A DNA stretch of 64,000 nt from Chryseobacterium gleum. Lineage in GTDB: Bacteria > Bacteroidota > Bacteroidia > Flavobacteriales > Flavobacteriaceae. Below are positions 42,914-52,556 of this stretch, piece by piece (the stretch's first letter is position 1; the number at the start of each line of letters is the position of its first letter). The notes under the pieces are model-generated. The model had not been told where the DNA came from. It did no database searches and saw nothing but the letters and a program-made list of their open reading frames with translations. The stretch is from positions 85,854 to 149,853 of the forward strand of contig CAMCVI010000006.1 in assembly GCA_945881885.1 (NCBI GenBank). The letters are read 5' to 3'. Position numbers and translations under genes: made by a program.

Positions 42914-44827
42914 ATGAAGAATACTTTTGCAGAAAATATTGTAGATTTTTTAAAACTATATGAGCCATTTAAAACAGTAGCTTATAACGATTTATTTGAT
43001 ATTGCCTCACAAAGTGAAATTATCTATTTAGAAAAATCAAAACGATTATTTAAAATTAATGATGAATTACATCAGAATTTTTACATAGTACATTCTGGAA
43101 TTATTCATTTGACAAAAATTATTGACGCACAAGAAACTTTAATTTCTAAATGTTATGTAGGTTCCATTTTTGGATTGCGTCCGTTTTTTGCAAAAAATAA
43201 TTATTCTTTAAATTCAATTGCTAATGAAGATGCTGTAGTTTACGCTATTCCAATTGTTTTATTTAAACCTCTTTTAGCAAAATATTCCAGTGTAATGGAT
43301 TACTTTTTAGAAAGTTTTTCAGAACAAACAAAATCCACGGGTGAAAATTATCAGAATTTAAAAGCCATTTCAGAAGCTGGTTCTGAAACAGAGTTGACTG
43401 ATTTTTCTTATTTTCAGGAATTAGATTTTGACAAAAATCCGCTTGTTGTTCCAACTCATACAAGTATTTCTATGGTAGCTAAAAAAATGATGGACACCAA
43501 TAAATCCTATGCTATTGTTACAAATAATGCACGCATAAATGGTTTAATTACAGATGCCGATTTTAGAAAAAAACTTGCTTTTGGAAATATAAATTTAGAC
43601 GCCGATTGCACCACGCTAATGCAACAAAACGTTTCTATTGTAGAAGAAACTATATCCGTAGCGGAAGCACAATTATTACTTTTAAAAAATGAAACCAATT
43701 ATTTGTGTGTTACTGAAGATGGTACAGAAAATACGCGTATAAAAGGTATTATTTCGGAACGAGATATTATAAAATCTCAATCAAATAATCCAGGGGTTTT
43801 ACTTGATGAAATTAGAAATTCTAAAAATTTTGAGGAATTAAAATATGTACATTCTAAATATTTATTTGTAATTCAGAATTCGTTTACCAAAAACATCCCG
43901 ATATTTCATATAAATAATACCGTTGGAGGCGTTTTACATGCCATTATTCAACAATGTATTAAATTATCTATTGAGAAAATAGGCTCACCTCCTGCTCGCT
44001 TTGTTTGGCTTTCATTAGGTAGTCAAGCGCGAAAAGAGCAACTGGTTTTAAGCGATCAAGATAATTTAATTGTTTTTGAAAATATTGCTGCCGATAAGCA
44101 CCGTGATGTGAAATTTTACTTTGTGCAATTGGCAAAATTAGTCATTTCAAATATGGAAGTTTTAGGTTACACACCTTGTCCAAATGAACATTTAGCAAGT
44201 AATATTAAATGGTGTAAATCGTTGTCTGATTTTACAACTATTTATACCAATTGTATAAAATCGCCAGGCGAAAATATGTCAGATTTCAATGGAATTTTCT
44301 TTGATTTCGAATATATTTATGGTGAAACTAAAATTAAAGATTCTCTAGAAATAGCGATTCATCAGAGTTTATCCAATAACACTTTGTTTTTTGATTATAT
44401 TGGAAATCAATTTCTTAAGCTTCCACCTGCTTTGACTTTTTTCAAAAAATTTGCTGTTGAGGAAACGGGAAAACATAAAGAGTTATTTAATTTAAAAGAA
44501 AAAGGATTACAATTTTACATTGATGCCGCACGAATTTTTGCCTTAAGTAATAACTTAAAAGGCGTAAATAATACTTTTTTACGATTTAAGCAAATGGCTA
44601 TAATTGACCAAAAAAACGCTGAAAAATACCTTGATTTTGCTGAAAATTATATAAAATTGCAAGAAATAAGAACCAAAGAAGGCATTATTAATGATAATGA
44701 TGGTGCTTTTATTGATCCAAGAAAACTATCTAAAATAGATAAAGAAGAAATGAAAAAAGCTTTACTTGATATTGAAGATATAATAGATTTAATCAAATCA
44801 AAATATAAATTAACCCAATTTTCATAA
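42914..44827 (+). CDS. cNMP-binding / CBS / DUF294 nucleotidyltransferase-like protein
   Basis: This 637-residue protein, in order: a cyclic-nucleotide-binding-like domain (about 10-150, IYLEKSKRLFKINDELHQNF; YVGSIFGLRPFF); two CBS motifs (about 165-295, IVTNNARINGLITDADFRKK; RIKGIISERDIIKS); a DUF294 nucleotidyltransferase-like domain (about 345-485, RFVWLSLGSQARKEQLVLSD, then QDN) with the GS and DxDN-type metal site; and a helical C-terminal domain (about 500-637). In Proteobacteria such proteins lie beside an exonuclease-like gene and acetate genes; the same arrangement occurs here. Transfer activity is unproven. Confidence 0.88.
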   Translation: MKNTFAENIVDFLKLYEPFKTVAYNDLFDIASQSEIIYLEKSKRLFKINDELHQNFYIVHSGIIHLTKIIDAQETLISKCYVGSIFGLRPFFAKNNYSLNSIANEDAVVYAIPIVLFKPLLAKYSSVMDYFLESFSEQTKSTGENYQNLKAISEAGSETELTDFSYFQELDFDKNPLVVPTHTSISMVAKKMMDTNKSYAIVTNNARINGLITDADFRKKLAFGNINLDADCTTLMQQNVSIVEETISVAEAQLLLLKNETNYLCVTEDGTENTRIKGIISERDIIKSQSNNPGVLLDEIRNSKNFEELKYVHSKYLFVIQNSFTKNIPIFHINNTVGGVLHAIIQQCIKLSIEKIGSPPARFVWLSLGSQARKEQLVLSDQDNLIVFENIAADKHRDVKFYFVQLAKLVISNMEVLGYTPCPNEHLASNIKWCKSLSDFTTIYTNCIKSPGENMSDFNGIFFDFEYIYGETKIKDSLEIAIHQSLSNNTLFFDYIGNQFLKLPPALTFFKKFAVEETGKHKELFNLKEKGLQFYIDAARIFALSNNLKGVNNTFLRFKQMAIIDQKNAEKYLDFAENYIKLQEIRTKEGIINDNDGAFIDPRKLSKIDKEEMKKALLDIEDIIDLIKSKYKLTQFS

Positions 44828-44832
44828 AGCCT

Positions 44833-45420
44833 ATGATCTCAAAATTATTTCATAAAGAATATCCTGAATTTTGGAAAAAATATACTGAATCTTTTAAAAG
44901 TCCAGCTACAAAATATGTAGTTATTAGCTTGGAAACGTCTGGTTTAGATACAGAAAAAGATATGATAATGTCTATTGCGGCGACATCTATAGTTGAAAAT
45001 AGAATTTTGTTAAAAGATTCTTTTGAAATTTTTATTCAACATAACAAACCGCTAGATTCTAGTTTAGAAAATGATTTTATTACGGTAAGTAAAGTAGAAA
45101 AAGTGTCTGAAAATGTGGCAATTGAAACCTTAATTGAATATCTTGGAAATTCAATATTTATTGGTCACCGTATAGATTTTGATATTGAAATGCTAAACCA
45201 GGCCTTGAGTCGACTTAAATTAGGAAAACTTAAAAACGAGGCTTACGACATTGAAGCTATGTTTAATAAATTATCAGAAACCAACAATAAAAAATATGCA
45301 ATGGAAGAAATGAGTAAATTTTTAAATATTTCTATAAGCGATAGAAATTCTGTTGCTGATGACGCGTATTCGATAGCTATTTTATTTTTGAAATTGAAAA
45401 GTAATTTAGGAATTAAATAA
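44833..45420 (+). CDS. DnaQ-like exonuclease-fold protein lacking key catalytic residues
   Basis: This 195-residue protein has the DnaQ fold: KYVVISLETSGLDTEKD (motif I), FIGHRIDFDIEMLNQ (motif II) and RNSVADDAYSIAIL (motif III). Active DEDDh enzymes have Asp in motif I (xDxET) and His in motif III. Here the codons read AGC (S32) and AAT (N172), so two of the five active-site residues are changed, while E34, D117 and D177 remain. Activity is therefore doubtful. It begins five bases after the DUF294 gene and is probably its partner. Confidence 0.85.
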   Translation: MISKLFHKEYPEFWKKYTESFKSPATKYVVISLETSGLDTEKDMIMSIAATSIVENRILLKDSFEIFIQHNKPLDSSLENDFITVSKVEKVSENVAIETLIEYLGNSIFIGHRIDFDIEMLNQALSRLKLGKLKNEAYDIEAMFNKLSETNNKKYAMEEMSKFLNISISDRNSVADDAYSIAILFLKLKSNLGIK

Positions 45421-45443
45421 AATTTCGTTTTCTATTTTAATAC

Positions 45444-45476
45444 AAAAAGAGGCGCTTGATAGCACCTCTTTTTTTT
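45444..45476. terminator. Intrinsic terminator between convergent genes
   Basis: AAAAAGAGGCGCT (45445-45457) faces AGCACCTCTTTTT (45462-45474) around loop TGAT. The one imperfect pair is C-A when read on the plus strand but U-G when read on the minus strand, so the hairpin is better formed on the minus strand, for the acs gene. Confidence 0.85.
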
Positions 45477-45490
45477 CTTTATAATTGAAA

Positions 45491-47398
45491 TTATAACTTT
45501 TCGTTTTTAATTTCTTCAACAATTTCAGGATTTAATAACGTAGAAATGTCTCCAAAATTTGAGAAATCACCTTCAGCAATTTTTCTTAAAATACGTCTCA
45601 TAATTTTTCCAGAGCGAGTTTTTGGTAAACCAGATACAAATTGAATTTTGTCTAATTTAGCGATCGGTCCCACTTGGTCTGAAATAAGTTGATTGATTTC
45701 TTTATTTAAATTATCTTGATTTCTTGTTTTTCCTATTTCTTTCAAAATAACAAAACCATATAAAGCATTTCCTTTAATATCGTGAGGAAAACCTACAATT
45801 GCACTTTCTGCCACTGCTGGATGCTCATTTATGGAATCTTCAATTGGTGCTGTTCCTAAATTATGTCCTGAAACAATAATTACATCATCTACCCTACCTG
45901 TAATTCTGTAATAGCCTACTTCATCGCGCAAAGCGCCGTCTCCAGTGAAATATTTACCTGGAAAAGCTGTAAAATAGGTTTCTTTATAACGTTGGTGATC
46001 GCCCCAAATGGTTCTTGCCATTGACGGCCAAGGGAATTTTATACATAGACTACCAGTTACTTGGTTGCCTTCAATTTCGTTTCTTAATTCATCCATTAAA
46101 ACCGGTTGAATTCCTGGTAATGGTAAAGACGCGTATGTAGGTTTTGTTGGTGTTACAAAAGGAATTGGAGAAATCATAATTCCTCCTGTTTCGGTTTGCC
46201 ACCAAGTGTCTACTAATGGGCATCGCTTCCCTCCTACGTGGTCGTTATACCAATGCCAAGCTTCTTCGTTAATCGGTTCACCAACAGATCCAATAACTTT
46301 TAAAGAACGTAATGGAAATTTTTGAACATAGTCTAAATTTTCTTTGGCTAAAGCACGAATAGCAGTTGGTGCTGTGTAAAACTGATTGACTTGATGTTTT
46401 TCAATTACTTCCCAAAAACGACTAAAATCCGGATAAGAAGGTACGCCTTCGAAAAGTACCGTAGTAGCTCCATTTAATAACGGACCATACAAAATATAAG
46501 AATGGCCTGTTATCCAACCGATATCGGCAGTGCACCAAAAAACGTCATTTTCTTCATAATTGAAAACGTTTTTGAATGTATAAGCAGTGTAAACCATGTA
46601 ACCCGCTGTGGTATGTAGCATTCCTTTTGGTTTTCCAGTAGAACCTGAAGTATATAAGATGAATAAAGGATCTTCGGCATCCATAATTTCAGCTACATTA
46701 TTTCCCAAAGCAGCATCTAAAAGTGGTTGTAACCAAATGTCACGACCATCTTTCATATTTACAGCCGTATTTGTTCGTTTAGCTACTAAAACTTTTTCAA
46801 CACAAGGACATTTTTCTAATGCTTCATCTACGATTCCTTTTAAATCAATTGATTTATTACCTCTAAATCCACCATCAGAAGTAATTACCATTTTACATTC
46901 AGAATCGTTAATTCTTGCTGATACAGCAGAAGCTGAAAAACCAGCAAAAACTACCGAGTGAATGGCTCCAATTCGTGCACAAGCTAAAACAGCAACGGCC
47001 AATTCTGGAATCATTGGTAAATAAACACAAACTCTATCGCCTTTTTTAATGCCTTGCTCACGCAATACGTTTGCCATTTTTGAGACGCGTACATACAATT
47101 CATTATAAGTAATTTGTAAAGCAGCTTCTTTTGGATCATTTGGTTCAAAAATTATCGCTGTTTTATCGCCACGTTTGGCTAAATGTCTATCGATACAGTT
47201 TTTAGTAATATTTACTTTTGCATTTAAAAACCATTTAAAATTAGCTTCTTGCATGTCTACTTCAAAAACTTTGTCCCATTTTTGATACCAAGTAAAGTTT
47301 TCATCAGCAATACGATCCCAAAATTTTCTTGGTTCGCGTACTGATTTTTTGTACATTTTAAAGTAATTTTCTAAATCAGTAATTTTATAATAACTCAT
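45491..47398 (-). CDS. acs: Acetyl-CoA synthetase (acetate-CoA ligase)
   Basis: This 635-residue adenylate-forming enzyme has FILYTSGSTGKPKGML (P-loop), VGEPINEEAWHWY, DTWWQTETGG, and the hinge TGRVDDVIIVSGHNLG. The C-terminal KTRSGKIMRRILRK contains K598, the equivalent of the acetylatable lysine. It makes acetyl-CoA from acetate and ATP in the cytoplasm. Thirty-nine bases separate it from the E1 gene upstream, so one operon is likely. The DUF294/exonuclease pair converges on it. Confidence 0.96.
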   Translation of the reverse strand: MSYYKITDLENYFKMYKKSVREPRKFWDRIADENFTWYQKWDKVFEVDMQEANFKWFLNAKVNITKNCIDRHLAKRGDKTAIIFEPNDPKEAALQITYNELYVRVSKMANVLREQGIKKGDRVCVYLPMIPELAVAVLACARIGAIHSVVFAGFSASAVSARINDSECKMVITSDGGFRGNKSIDLKGIVDEALEKCPCVEKVLVAKRTNTAVNMKDGRDIWLQPLLDAALGNNVAEIMDAEDPLFILYTSGSTGKPKGMLHTTAGYMVYTAYTFKNVFNYEENDVFWCTADIGWITGHSYILYGPLLNGATTVLFEGVPSYPDFSRFWEVIEKHQVNQFYTAPTAIRALAKENLDYVQKFPLRSLKVIGSVGEPINEEAWHWYNDHVGGKRCPLVDTWWQTETGGIMISPIPFVTPTKPTYASLPLPGIQPVLMDELRNEIEGNQVTGSLCIKFPWPSMARTIWGDHQRYKETYFTAFPGKYFTGDGALRDEVGYYRITGRVDDVIIVSGHNLGTAPIEDSINEHPAVAESAIVGFPHDIKGNALYGFVILKEIGKTRNQDNLNKEINQLISDQVGPIAKLDKIQFVSGLPKTRSGKIMRRILRKIAEGDFSNFGDISTLLNPEIVEEIKNEKL

Positions 47399-47437
47399 AA
47401 TTTATTTGTTATTTGGTTTCGACAGCCAAAGTTAGTA

Positions 47438-49414
47438 TTAAAAAGCCACCAATTCTTTTAATGCTACTTCAAAACGAGTTTTTGGTAAATATTGATCTTC
47501 AATCGCTTTTACAAACGGAATTGGAGTTTCTAAACTTCCAACTCGTCTTACGGGTGCGTCTAAATATTCGAAACAGTTTTCCATAATTAAAGCCGAAATA
47601 TCACTTGAAATCCCACCAAATAAAGTATCTTCTTGTAAAATAATACATTTACCAGTTTTTTGTACAGATGCAAAAATTGCTGCTGTATCCAAAGGTTGTA
47701 AGGTTCGTAAATCTAAAACGTCTGCAGCAATTTCTGGGTTGTTGGCTAACGTTTCCAAAGCCCAATGCACGCCTGCTCCAAACGAAATAACGGTAACATC
47801 TTTTCCTTCTTTTAATAATGCCGCTTTTCCTAAAGGAATCGTGTAATAATCTGTTGGAACCTCCTGATGAATACTTCTATACAATTGTTTATGCTCAAAA
47901 AACAAAACCGGATTCGGATCGTTAATTGCTGTATTTAATAATCCTTTTACATCGTAAGGAAAAGCAGGATAAACCACTTTTAAACCTGGCGTTTTAGTAA
48001 ACCAAGCTTCATTAGTTTGCGAATGAAAAGGTCCGGCTTGTGTGCCGCCACCACAAGGCATTCGCACTACAACATCCGCTTTTTCATTCCAACGATAATA
48101 TTGTTTGGCTAATAAATTGACTATCGGATTAAATCCTGTTGAAACGAAATCGGCAAATTGCATTTCTACAATAGCTTTACACCCATTTATAGACAAGCCC
48201 ATTCCTGTAGACACTACAGCACTTTCACAAATTGGGGTATTTCTTACGCGTTCTTTACCAAATTCAGCAACAAAACCATCTGTAATTTTAAACGCGCCAC
48301 CATATTCTGCAACATCTTGACCCATAATTATTAATTCCGGGTAACGTTGCATCGATTGTCGTAACGATTGTGAAATGGCATCAATAAATCGAATGTTTTC
48401 GGTTGTATCCGATGGATTTATTTCTTCATGAATATAAGGTGCATAAACATCGTTTAATTCTTCTTCTAAATTAGCCACTACTTCTTCTGCAGTTTGAGTA
48501 ATCGCCCAATGTTCATCTATTTCTGCTTTTATAGCTTCACGAATTTGATTATCCTCTTTTTCAGATAACACATCAGTAGCTATTAAATATTTTCTATAAT
48601 TTTCGATTGGATCTTTTTCAGCCCAAATATCCATTAATTCTTGTGGCACATATTTAGTACCACTCGCCTCTTCGTGTCCACGCATTCTGAAGGTTTTAAA
48701 CTCTAACAAAACAGGTCGAGGATTGTTAATCATTGAAGCTTTTAATTCTGAAATTTTATGGTAAACTTCTAAAATGTTATTACCATCTATAATATGACTT
48801 TCCATACCATAACCGATACCTTTATCCGCTAAGTTTTCACAACGATACTGTTCGTTCGTTGGTGTAGAAAGTCCGTAACCATTATTTTCAATGACGAACA
48901 ACACAGGTAAATCCCAAACCGCTGCAATATTTAACGCTTCATGAAAATCACCTTCAGAAGTAGCGCCTTCACCAGTAAATACGGCGGTTACTTTACCATT
49001 TTGTTTTAACATATTGGCTAAAGCAATTCCGTCAGCGACTCCCAGTTGTGGACCCAAATGGGAAATCATTCCAATAATTTTATATTCCTGTGTGCCGAAA
49101 TGAAAACTTCTGTCTCTACCTTTTGTAAAACCAGTTTTTTTTCCTTGCCACTGCGAAAACAATCGATGCAAAGGAATATCACGAGAAGTAAAAACTCCTA
49201 AGTTTCTATGCATTGGCAAAATGTACTCGTCAGCATCTAAGGCACAAGTAATTCCAACAGAAATGGCTTCTTGTCCGATACCAGAGAACCATTTAGATAC
49301 TTTTCCTTGTCGCAACAAAATCAGCATTTTTTCCTCGATTAATCTCGGTTTTACTAATTTTTTATATAATTGAAGAAGCGTTTCGTTGGTTATATTTTGT
49401 CTATCAAAAATCAT
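47438..49414 (-). CDS. 2-oxo acid dehydrogenase E1, fused alpha and beta chains
   Basis: This 658-residue thiamine diphosphate enzyme joins an alpha part (residues 1 to about 325; FTGEGATSEGDFHEALNIA and FVIENNGYGLSTPT bind ThDP) to a beta part (from about 340; GQDVAEYGGAFKITDGF, MPCGGGTQAGPFHSQTNEAW, VQKTGKCIILQEDT). The fused form occurs in Bacteroidota for branched-chain or general 2-oxo acids. The substrate (2-oxoisovalerate or pyruvate) is not shown by sequence. E2 and E3 genes are not in the window. It is followed by acs. Confidence 0.9.
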   Translation of the reverse strand: MIFDRQNITNETLLQLYKKLVKPRLIEEKMLILLRQGKVSKWFSGIGQEAISVGITCALDADEYILPMHRNLGVFTSRDIPLHRLFSQWQGKKTGFTKGRDRSFHFGTQEYKIIGMISHLGPQLGVADGIALANMLKQNGKVTAVFTGEGATSEGDFHEALNIAAVWDLPVLFVIENNGYGLSTPTNEQYRCENLADKGIGYGMESHIIDGNNILEVYHKISELKASMINNPRPVLLEFKTFRMRGHEEASGTKYVPQELMDIWAEKDPIENYRKYLIATDVLSEKEDNQIREAIKAEIDEHWAITQTAEEVVANLEEELNDVYAPYIHEEINPSDTTENIRFIDAISQSLRQSMQRYPELIIMGQDVAEYGGAFKITDGFVAEFGKERVRNTPICESAVVSTGMGLSINGCKAIVEMQFADFVSTGFNPIVNLLAKQYYRWNEKADVVVRMPCGGGTQAGPFHSQTNEAWFTKTPGLKVVYPAFPYDVKGLLNTAINDPNPVLFFEHKQLYRSIHQEVPTDYYTIPLGKAALLKEGKDVTVISFGAGVHWALETLANNPEIAADVLDLRTLQPLDTAAIFASVQKTGKCIILQEDTLFGGISSDISALIMENCFEYLDAPVRRVGSLETPIPFVKAIEDQYLPKTRFEVALKELVAF

Positions 49415-49548
49415 AATATATTTGAAATGTAATTTTTATCAAAAGTAACAAAAATAACATTTTAAAAGAATTTTGTTAGAATAATAATTTGTGAAAAAAT
49501 ATTTTATTTAATACGATGTCTTTTAAGCAAAATAAGAAAAAATAGTTT

Positions 49549-49579
49549 TTTGACAATCCTATTTATAGTGCTATCTTTG
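49549..49579 (+). promoter_or_regulatory. Predicted promoter of the DUF4258 gene
   Basis: TTTG (49549-49552) and TATCTTTG (49572-49579) are 19 bp apart, the exact consensus form for Bacteroidota. The start codon follows 20 bp later. Confidence 0.65.
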
Positions 49580-49599
49580 CAGTATTAAAATTTAGTATA

Positions 49600-49986
49600 A
49601 TGTCTTTACGTTACAGATTAGCTTTTTATTTATTCGGTTTGTTAATTGGGTTTTATTTTGTTGGAGAATTTTTATCTGCAAAAGCCACTTCAAGAGGCGT
49701 TACTTTTTGTTATTTTCCAAATTGTAGAGTGATTAAAGATATTAGAAGTAAACCCTTTAAAACTTCAGCGGCAGTTGATAGTATCTTTGCCAAAAAAACA
49801 ACTACCATGAAAGCCATAGATGAAGCAATTTCTAATGGAGATGTAGATTTTTCAAAAAGCAATATTCCCTACAAAAACGGGAAAAAATACATCATTGAAT
49901 CTCAATTGGCTGAAAACAAAAAAGTTACCCTTACAATAATAAACGAAACAAATAAAGTAATTTTAGAGGACATCAAATTTAATTAA
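49600..49986 (+). CDS. DUF4258 domain membrane-anchored protein
   Basis: This 128-residue protein has an N-terminal membrane anchor (about 6-26, RLAFYLFGLLIGFYFVGEF) followed by a small domain. Conserved C37 and C42 lie in FCYFPNCRVIKDIRSKPF, and the DUF4258 stretch is KYIIESQLAENKKVTLTI. The function is unknown. It is transcribed from its own consensus promoter and followed directly by the tRNA-Val promoter. Confidence 0.78.
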   Translation: MSLRYRLAFYLFGLLIGFYFVGEFLSAKATSRGVTFCYFPNCRVIKDIRSKPFKTSAAVDSIFAKKTTTMKAIDEAISNGDVDFSKSNIPYKNGKKYIIESQLAENKKVTLTIINETNKVILEDIKFN

Positions 49987-50002
49987 TTATTTAAATTTTA
50001 TA

Positions 50003-50033
50003 TTTGGAAATCTGAAATTTCAATGTATATTTG
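50003..50033 (+). promoter_or_regulatory. Predicted promoter of tRNA-Val
   Basis: TTTG (50003-50006) and TATATTTG (50026-50033) are separated by 19 bp, the same spacing as the DUF4258 promoter. The tRNA begins at 50063. Confidence 0.7.
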
Positions 50034-50062
50034 CACTCCTATTACGAAAGTGAAGTAAAATA

Positions 50063-50137
50063 GGGCAATTAGCTCAGCTGGTTCAGAGCACCTCGTTTAC
50101 ACCGAGGGGGTCGGGGGTTCGAACCCCTCATTGCCCA
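50063..50137 (+). tRNA. tRNA-Val(UAC)
   Basis: The acceptor GGGCAAT (50063-50069) pairs with ATTGCCC (50130-50136), and discriminator A follows. The anticodon stem CCTCG/CGAGG encloses TTTACAC with TAC. The D arm (AGCTCAGCTGGTTCAGAGC) and T arm (GGGGGTTCGAACCCC) are normal. CCA is not encoded. It is a single-gene unit with its own promoter and terminator. Confidence 0.96.
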
Positions 50138-50138
50138 C

Positions 50139-50178
50139 AAAAAAAAACAGATTCTATTTTGAATCTGTTTTTTTTTTT
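50139..50178. terminator. Bidirectional intrinsic terminator
   Basis: AAAAACAGATTC (50143-50154) pairs with GAATCTGTTTTT (50161-50172) around loop TATTTT, with A and T tracts on either side. It ends tRNA-Val and the convergent glycosyltransferase gene. Confidence 0.88.
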
Positions 50179-50187
50179 AGAAATAAA

Positions 50188-50904
50188 TTAAAACTTTAAA
50201 AGACCGTATTTGACTATGCAATATAAAGCTCTAAAACCATCTTTCCAGCCAATTTTTTTTCCTTCTTCGTAGGTTCTTCCATAATAGGATATGCCTACTT
50301 CATAAATTCTGATTTTTGGTATTCTAGATATTTTAGCGGTTATTTCAGGTTCAAATCCAAATCCTTTTTCTTTTAGTACTAATTTTTGAATACTTTCTGT
50401 ACGAAACATTTTGTAACATGTTTCCATATCTGTTAAGTTTAAATTCGTAAAGATATTAGAAAGTGTGGTTAAAAATTTATTGCCAAGGGTATGCCAAAAA
50501 AACAAAATTCTGTGTGGGTTGCCACCCATAAATCTGGAGCCGTACACAACATCTGCATAACCATCAATAATAGGTTGTAATAATAAATTGTACTCATTTG
50601 GGTCGTATTCCAAATCTGCATCTTGAATAATGGTAAAATCGCCAGTTGCTTCTTTTATTCCTGTATGAAGTGCTGCACCTTTTCCTTGATTGAAACTATG
50701 TTTGAAATATTGAATTCGAATATTTGGATTTTGTTCGATATAATTATTAATCGCTTCTTCTGTATTATCACTGGAATAATCGTTTACAATAATAATTTCT
50801 TTTTCAATTTCTTGTAATAAATTTACTTGTTTGATTTTATCCAAAATTAAATGGATGGTTTTCCCTTCATTGTAAGCAGGGATAATTATAGATAATTTTT
50901 TCAC
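50188..50904 (-). CDS. Family 2 glycosyltransferase (dolichyl-phosphate mannose synthase-like)
   Basis: This 238-residue GT-A enzyme has [19 protein letters not shown] (nucleotide site), [39 protein letters not shown] with the DxD-type metal site, and [10 protein letters not shown]. It probably transfers a sugar to a polyprenyl phosphate for use by the adjacent GT39 enzyme. The start codon is GTG (50902-50904), two bases after the upstream stop. No C-terminal membrane segments are present. Confidence 0.9.
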   Translation of the reverse strand: MKKLSIIIPAYNEGKTIHLILDKIKQVNLLQEIEKEIIIVNDYSSDNTEEAINNYIEQNPNIRIQYFKHSFNQGKGAALHTGIKEATGDFTIIQDADLEYDPNEYNLLLQPIIDGYADVVYGSRFMGGNPHRILFFWHTLGNKFLTTLSNIFTNLNLTDMETCYKMFRTESIQKLVLKEKGFGFEPEITAKISRIPKIRIYEVGISYYGRTYEEGKKIGWKDGFRALYCIVKYGLLKF

Positions 50905-50906
50905 AA

Positions 50907-52556
50907 TTAGGATCTTTTTTTTAATTGAATTAAATAATAATATTTTAAGGTTTTTGGACGATTTTCTTCTAATAAAAAAGACAATTTTAGTCTTGTTATT
51001 GGATAGTCCGAGAATTTTATTTTTTTTACAATTTCATATTTCTGCGAAAGCAATTGAAGATTTTCTTCATTTGTATAAAACCAACTTGACTTTTTAACAT
51101 TATCAACTTCATCTATACTTAAGGTATGATTTTTTGTGTTTTTAGTATAAAAATTAAAAGCATGAGATTTTTCATTTATTAAAAAAACTGAAGCTGTAGC
51201 ATTATTTTTTGCTAACCATTTTCCAGCCATAGAATCTGCTTGAAAAGTCAGCAATTTTGGATAAAAAACAAAACTTAAAAATATATTCAAAACTATAACA
51301 TAACTTATTAATTTTAATGTTTCGTGTATTTTTATCGTATTTCTAAAATACAGTAATAAAACCTGTAATATTATTAAAAAAAGAATAATAAAATTTAATT
51401 CTTTAAAAAACAATAACTGATAAACGCATAAAATGATTAAAACCAAACAACCAAATACAAGATAAATTTTATTCCAAACTTTGAATTGAATATTAGTAAT
51501 TTTATCAAAATAACTAGCACAAATAATACTAGCAAATGGTAATGTAACAAAAATATAATGTGGTAATTTGTACTTAGATAGTGACAATAATATAAATAAC
51601 ACTAAAAATCCGCTAAGCGTAATAATTTCTGGTAGATTTTCGGTTTTTTTAAGTATAATGTTTTTTATTGAAAGAAATAAACCTGCATACAAAACCAGTA
51701 TCCAAGGGAAAAAATCCCAACTTATAGATCCAATAAAAAAGTGCCAAGGCAAACCATTATCCCAAACACTTTCACCAGTAATGCGACCAAAACTTTGCAA
51801 CCAATAATAAAAATACAAGCCACTTTGATTTTGTTTTCCATTAATAATTTTCTCTGGATGTAAATCAAATTGTTGATATAAACCATAAGACATGGGAAGC
51901 AACAGCAAAGCAACTACCACTAAAAAAACTATCCAATTTACATTAAAAATTTGTTTCCAATCTTTCTTATAAAGTAACTGCAATCCTATAGGCATTAAAA
52001 CAGCTATTATACCAATTGGTCCTTTTGACATCATGGCAAATGCAGTGAAAACAGCACCTAATACTAAATATTTTATTTTATTGGTAAAAAAGTATTCTAC
52101 CAATAACCAAATAGAAATTATTACGCTAGAAGTTAATAAACCATCCGTTCTAACGTCGTTTGTCATTTGAAAAAATGCTTGACAAGTTGCGAAAATTAAC
52201 GTTGCATTTTTGGCAATTTCTTGATTATAATAACGGAGAGATAGTTTATAAATAGCTAATAAAGAAAGTAGTAACATTAAAAATGTTCCTATTTTGTATG
52301 CAAAATTGCACACACCAAATAACCCCATGCTGGTACTAGAAATCCAAAATAAAAGAGGTGGTTTGTCTAGATAATCCGCTTGCATATCTGTGACTTGCAA
52401 ATACGAATTATTAGTTAGCATTTCAAACGCAATTGAAGCATATTGAGCAGCATCTATTTTCATAATATCAATAAAAAGATTATTGATATAAATAATCAAA
52501 ATAGTGATAAAAAGTAATAATTCAATTTTAGAAAATTGTTTGAATATTTTGCACAC
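50907..52556 (-). CDS. Family 39 (ArnT/PMT-like) membrane glycosyltransferase
   Basis: This 549-residue protein has about eleven membrane segments. The N-terminal loop [16 protein letters not shown] and [10 protein letters not shown] carry the acidic residues and the KPP motif typical of GT39/GT83 enzymes that use lipid-linked sugars. A C-terminal soluble part of about 110 residues follows. It probably adds a sugar to lipid A or another envelope acceptor on the periplasmic side. The start is GTG (52554-52556). It forms an operon with the GT2 gene. Confidence 0.85.
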   Translation of the reverse strand: MCKIFKQFSKIELLLFITILIIYINNLFIDIMKIDAAQYASIAFEMLTNNSYLQVTDMQADYLDKPPLLFWISSTSMGLFGVCNFAYKIGTFLMLLLSLLAIYKLSLRYYNQEIAKNATLIFATCQAFFQMTNDVRTDGLLTSSVIISIWLLVEYFFTNKIKYLVLGAVFTAFAMMSKGPIGIIAVLMPIGLQLLYKKDWKQIFNVNWIVFLVVVALLLLPMSYGLYQQFDLHPEKIINGKQNQSGLYFYYWLQSFGRITGESVWDNGLPWHFFIGSISWDFFPWILVLYAGLFLSIKNIILKKTENLPEIITLSGFLVLFILLSLSKYKLPHYIFVTLPFASIICASYFDKITNIQFKVWNKIYLVFGCLVLIILCVYQLLFFKELNFIILFLIILQVLLLYFRNTIKIHETLKLISYVIVLNIFLSFVFYPKLLTFQADSMAGKWLAKNNATASVFLINEKSHAFNFYTKNTKNHTLSIDEVDNVKKSSWFYTNEENLQLLSQKYEIVKKIKFSDYPITRLKLSFLLEENRPKTLKYYYLIQLKKRS

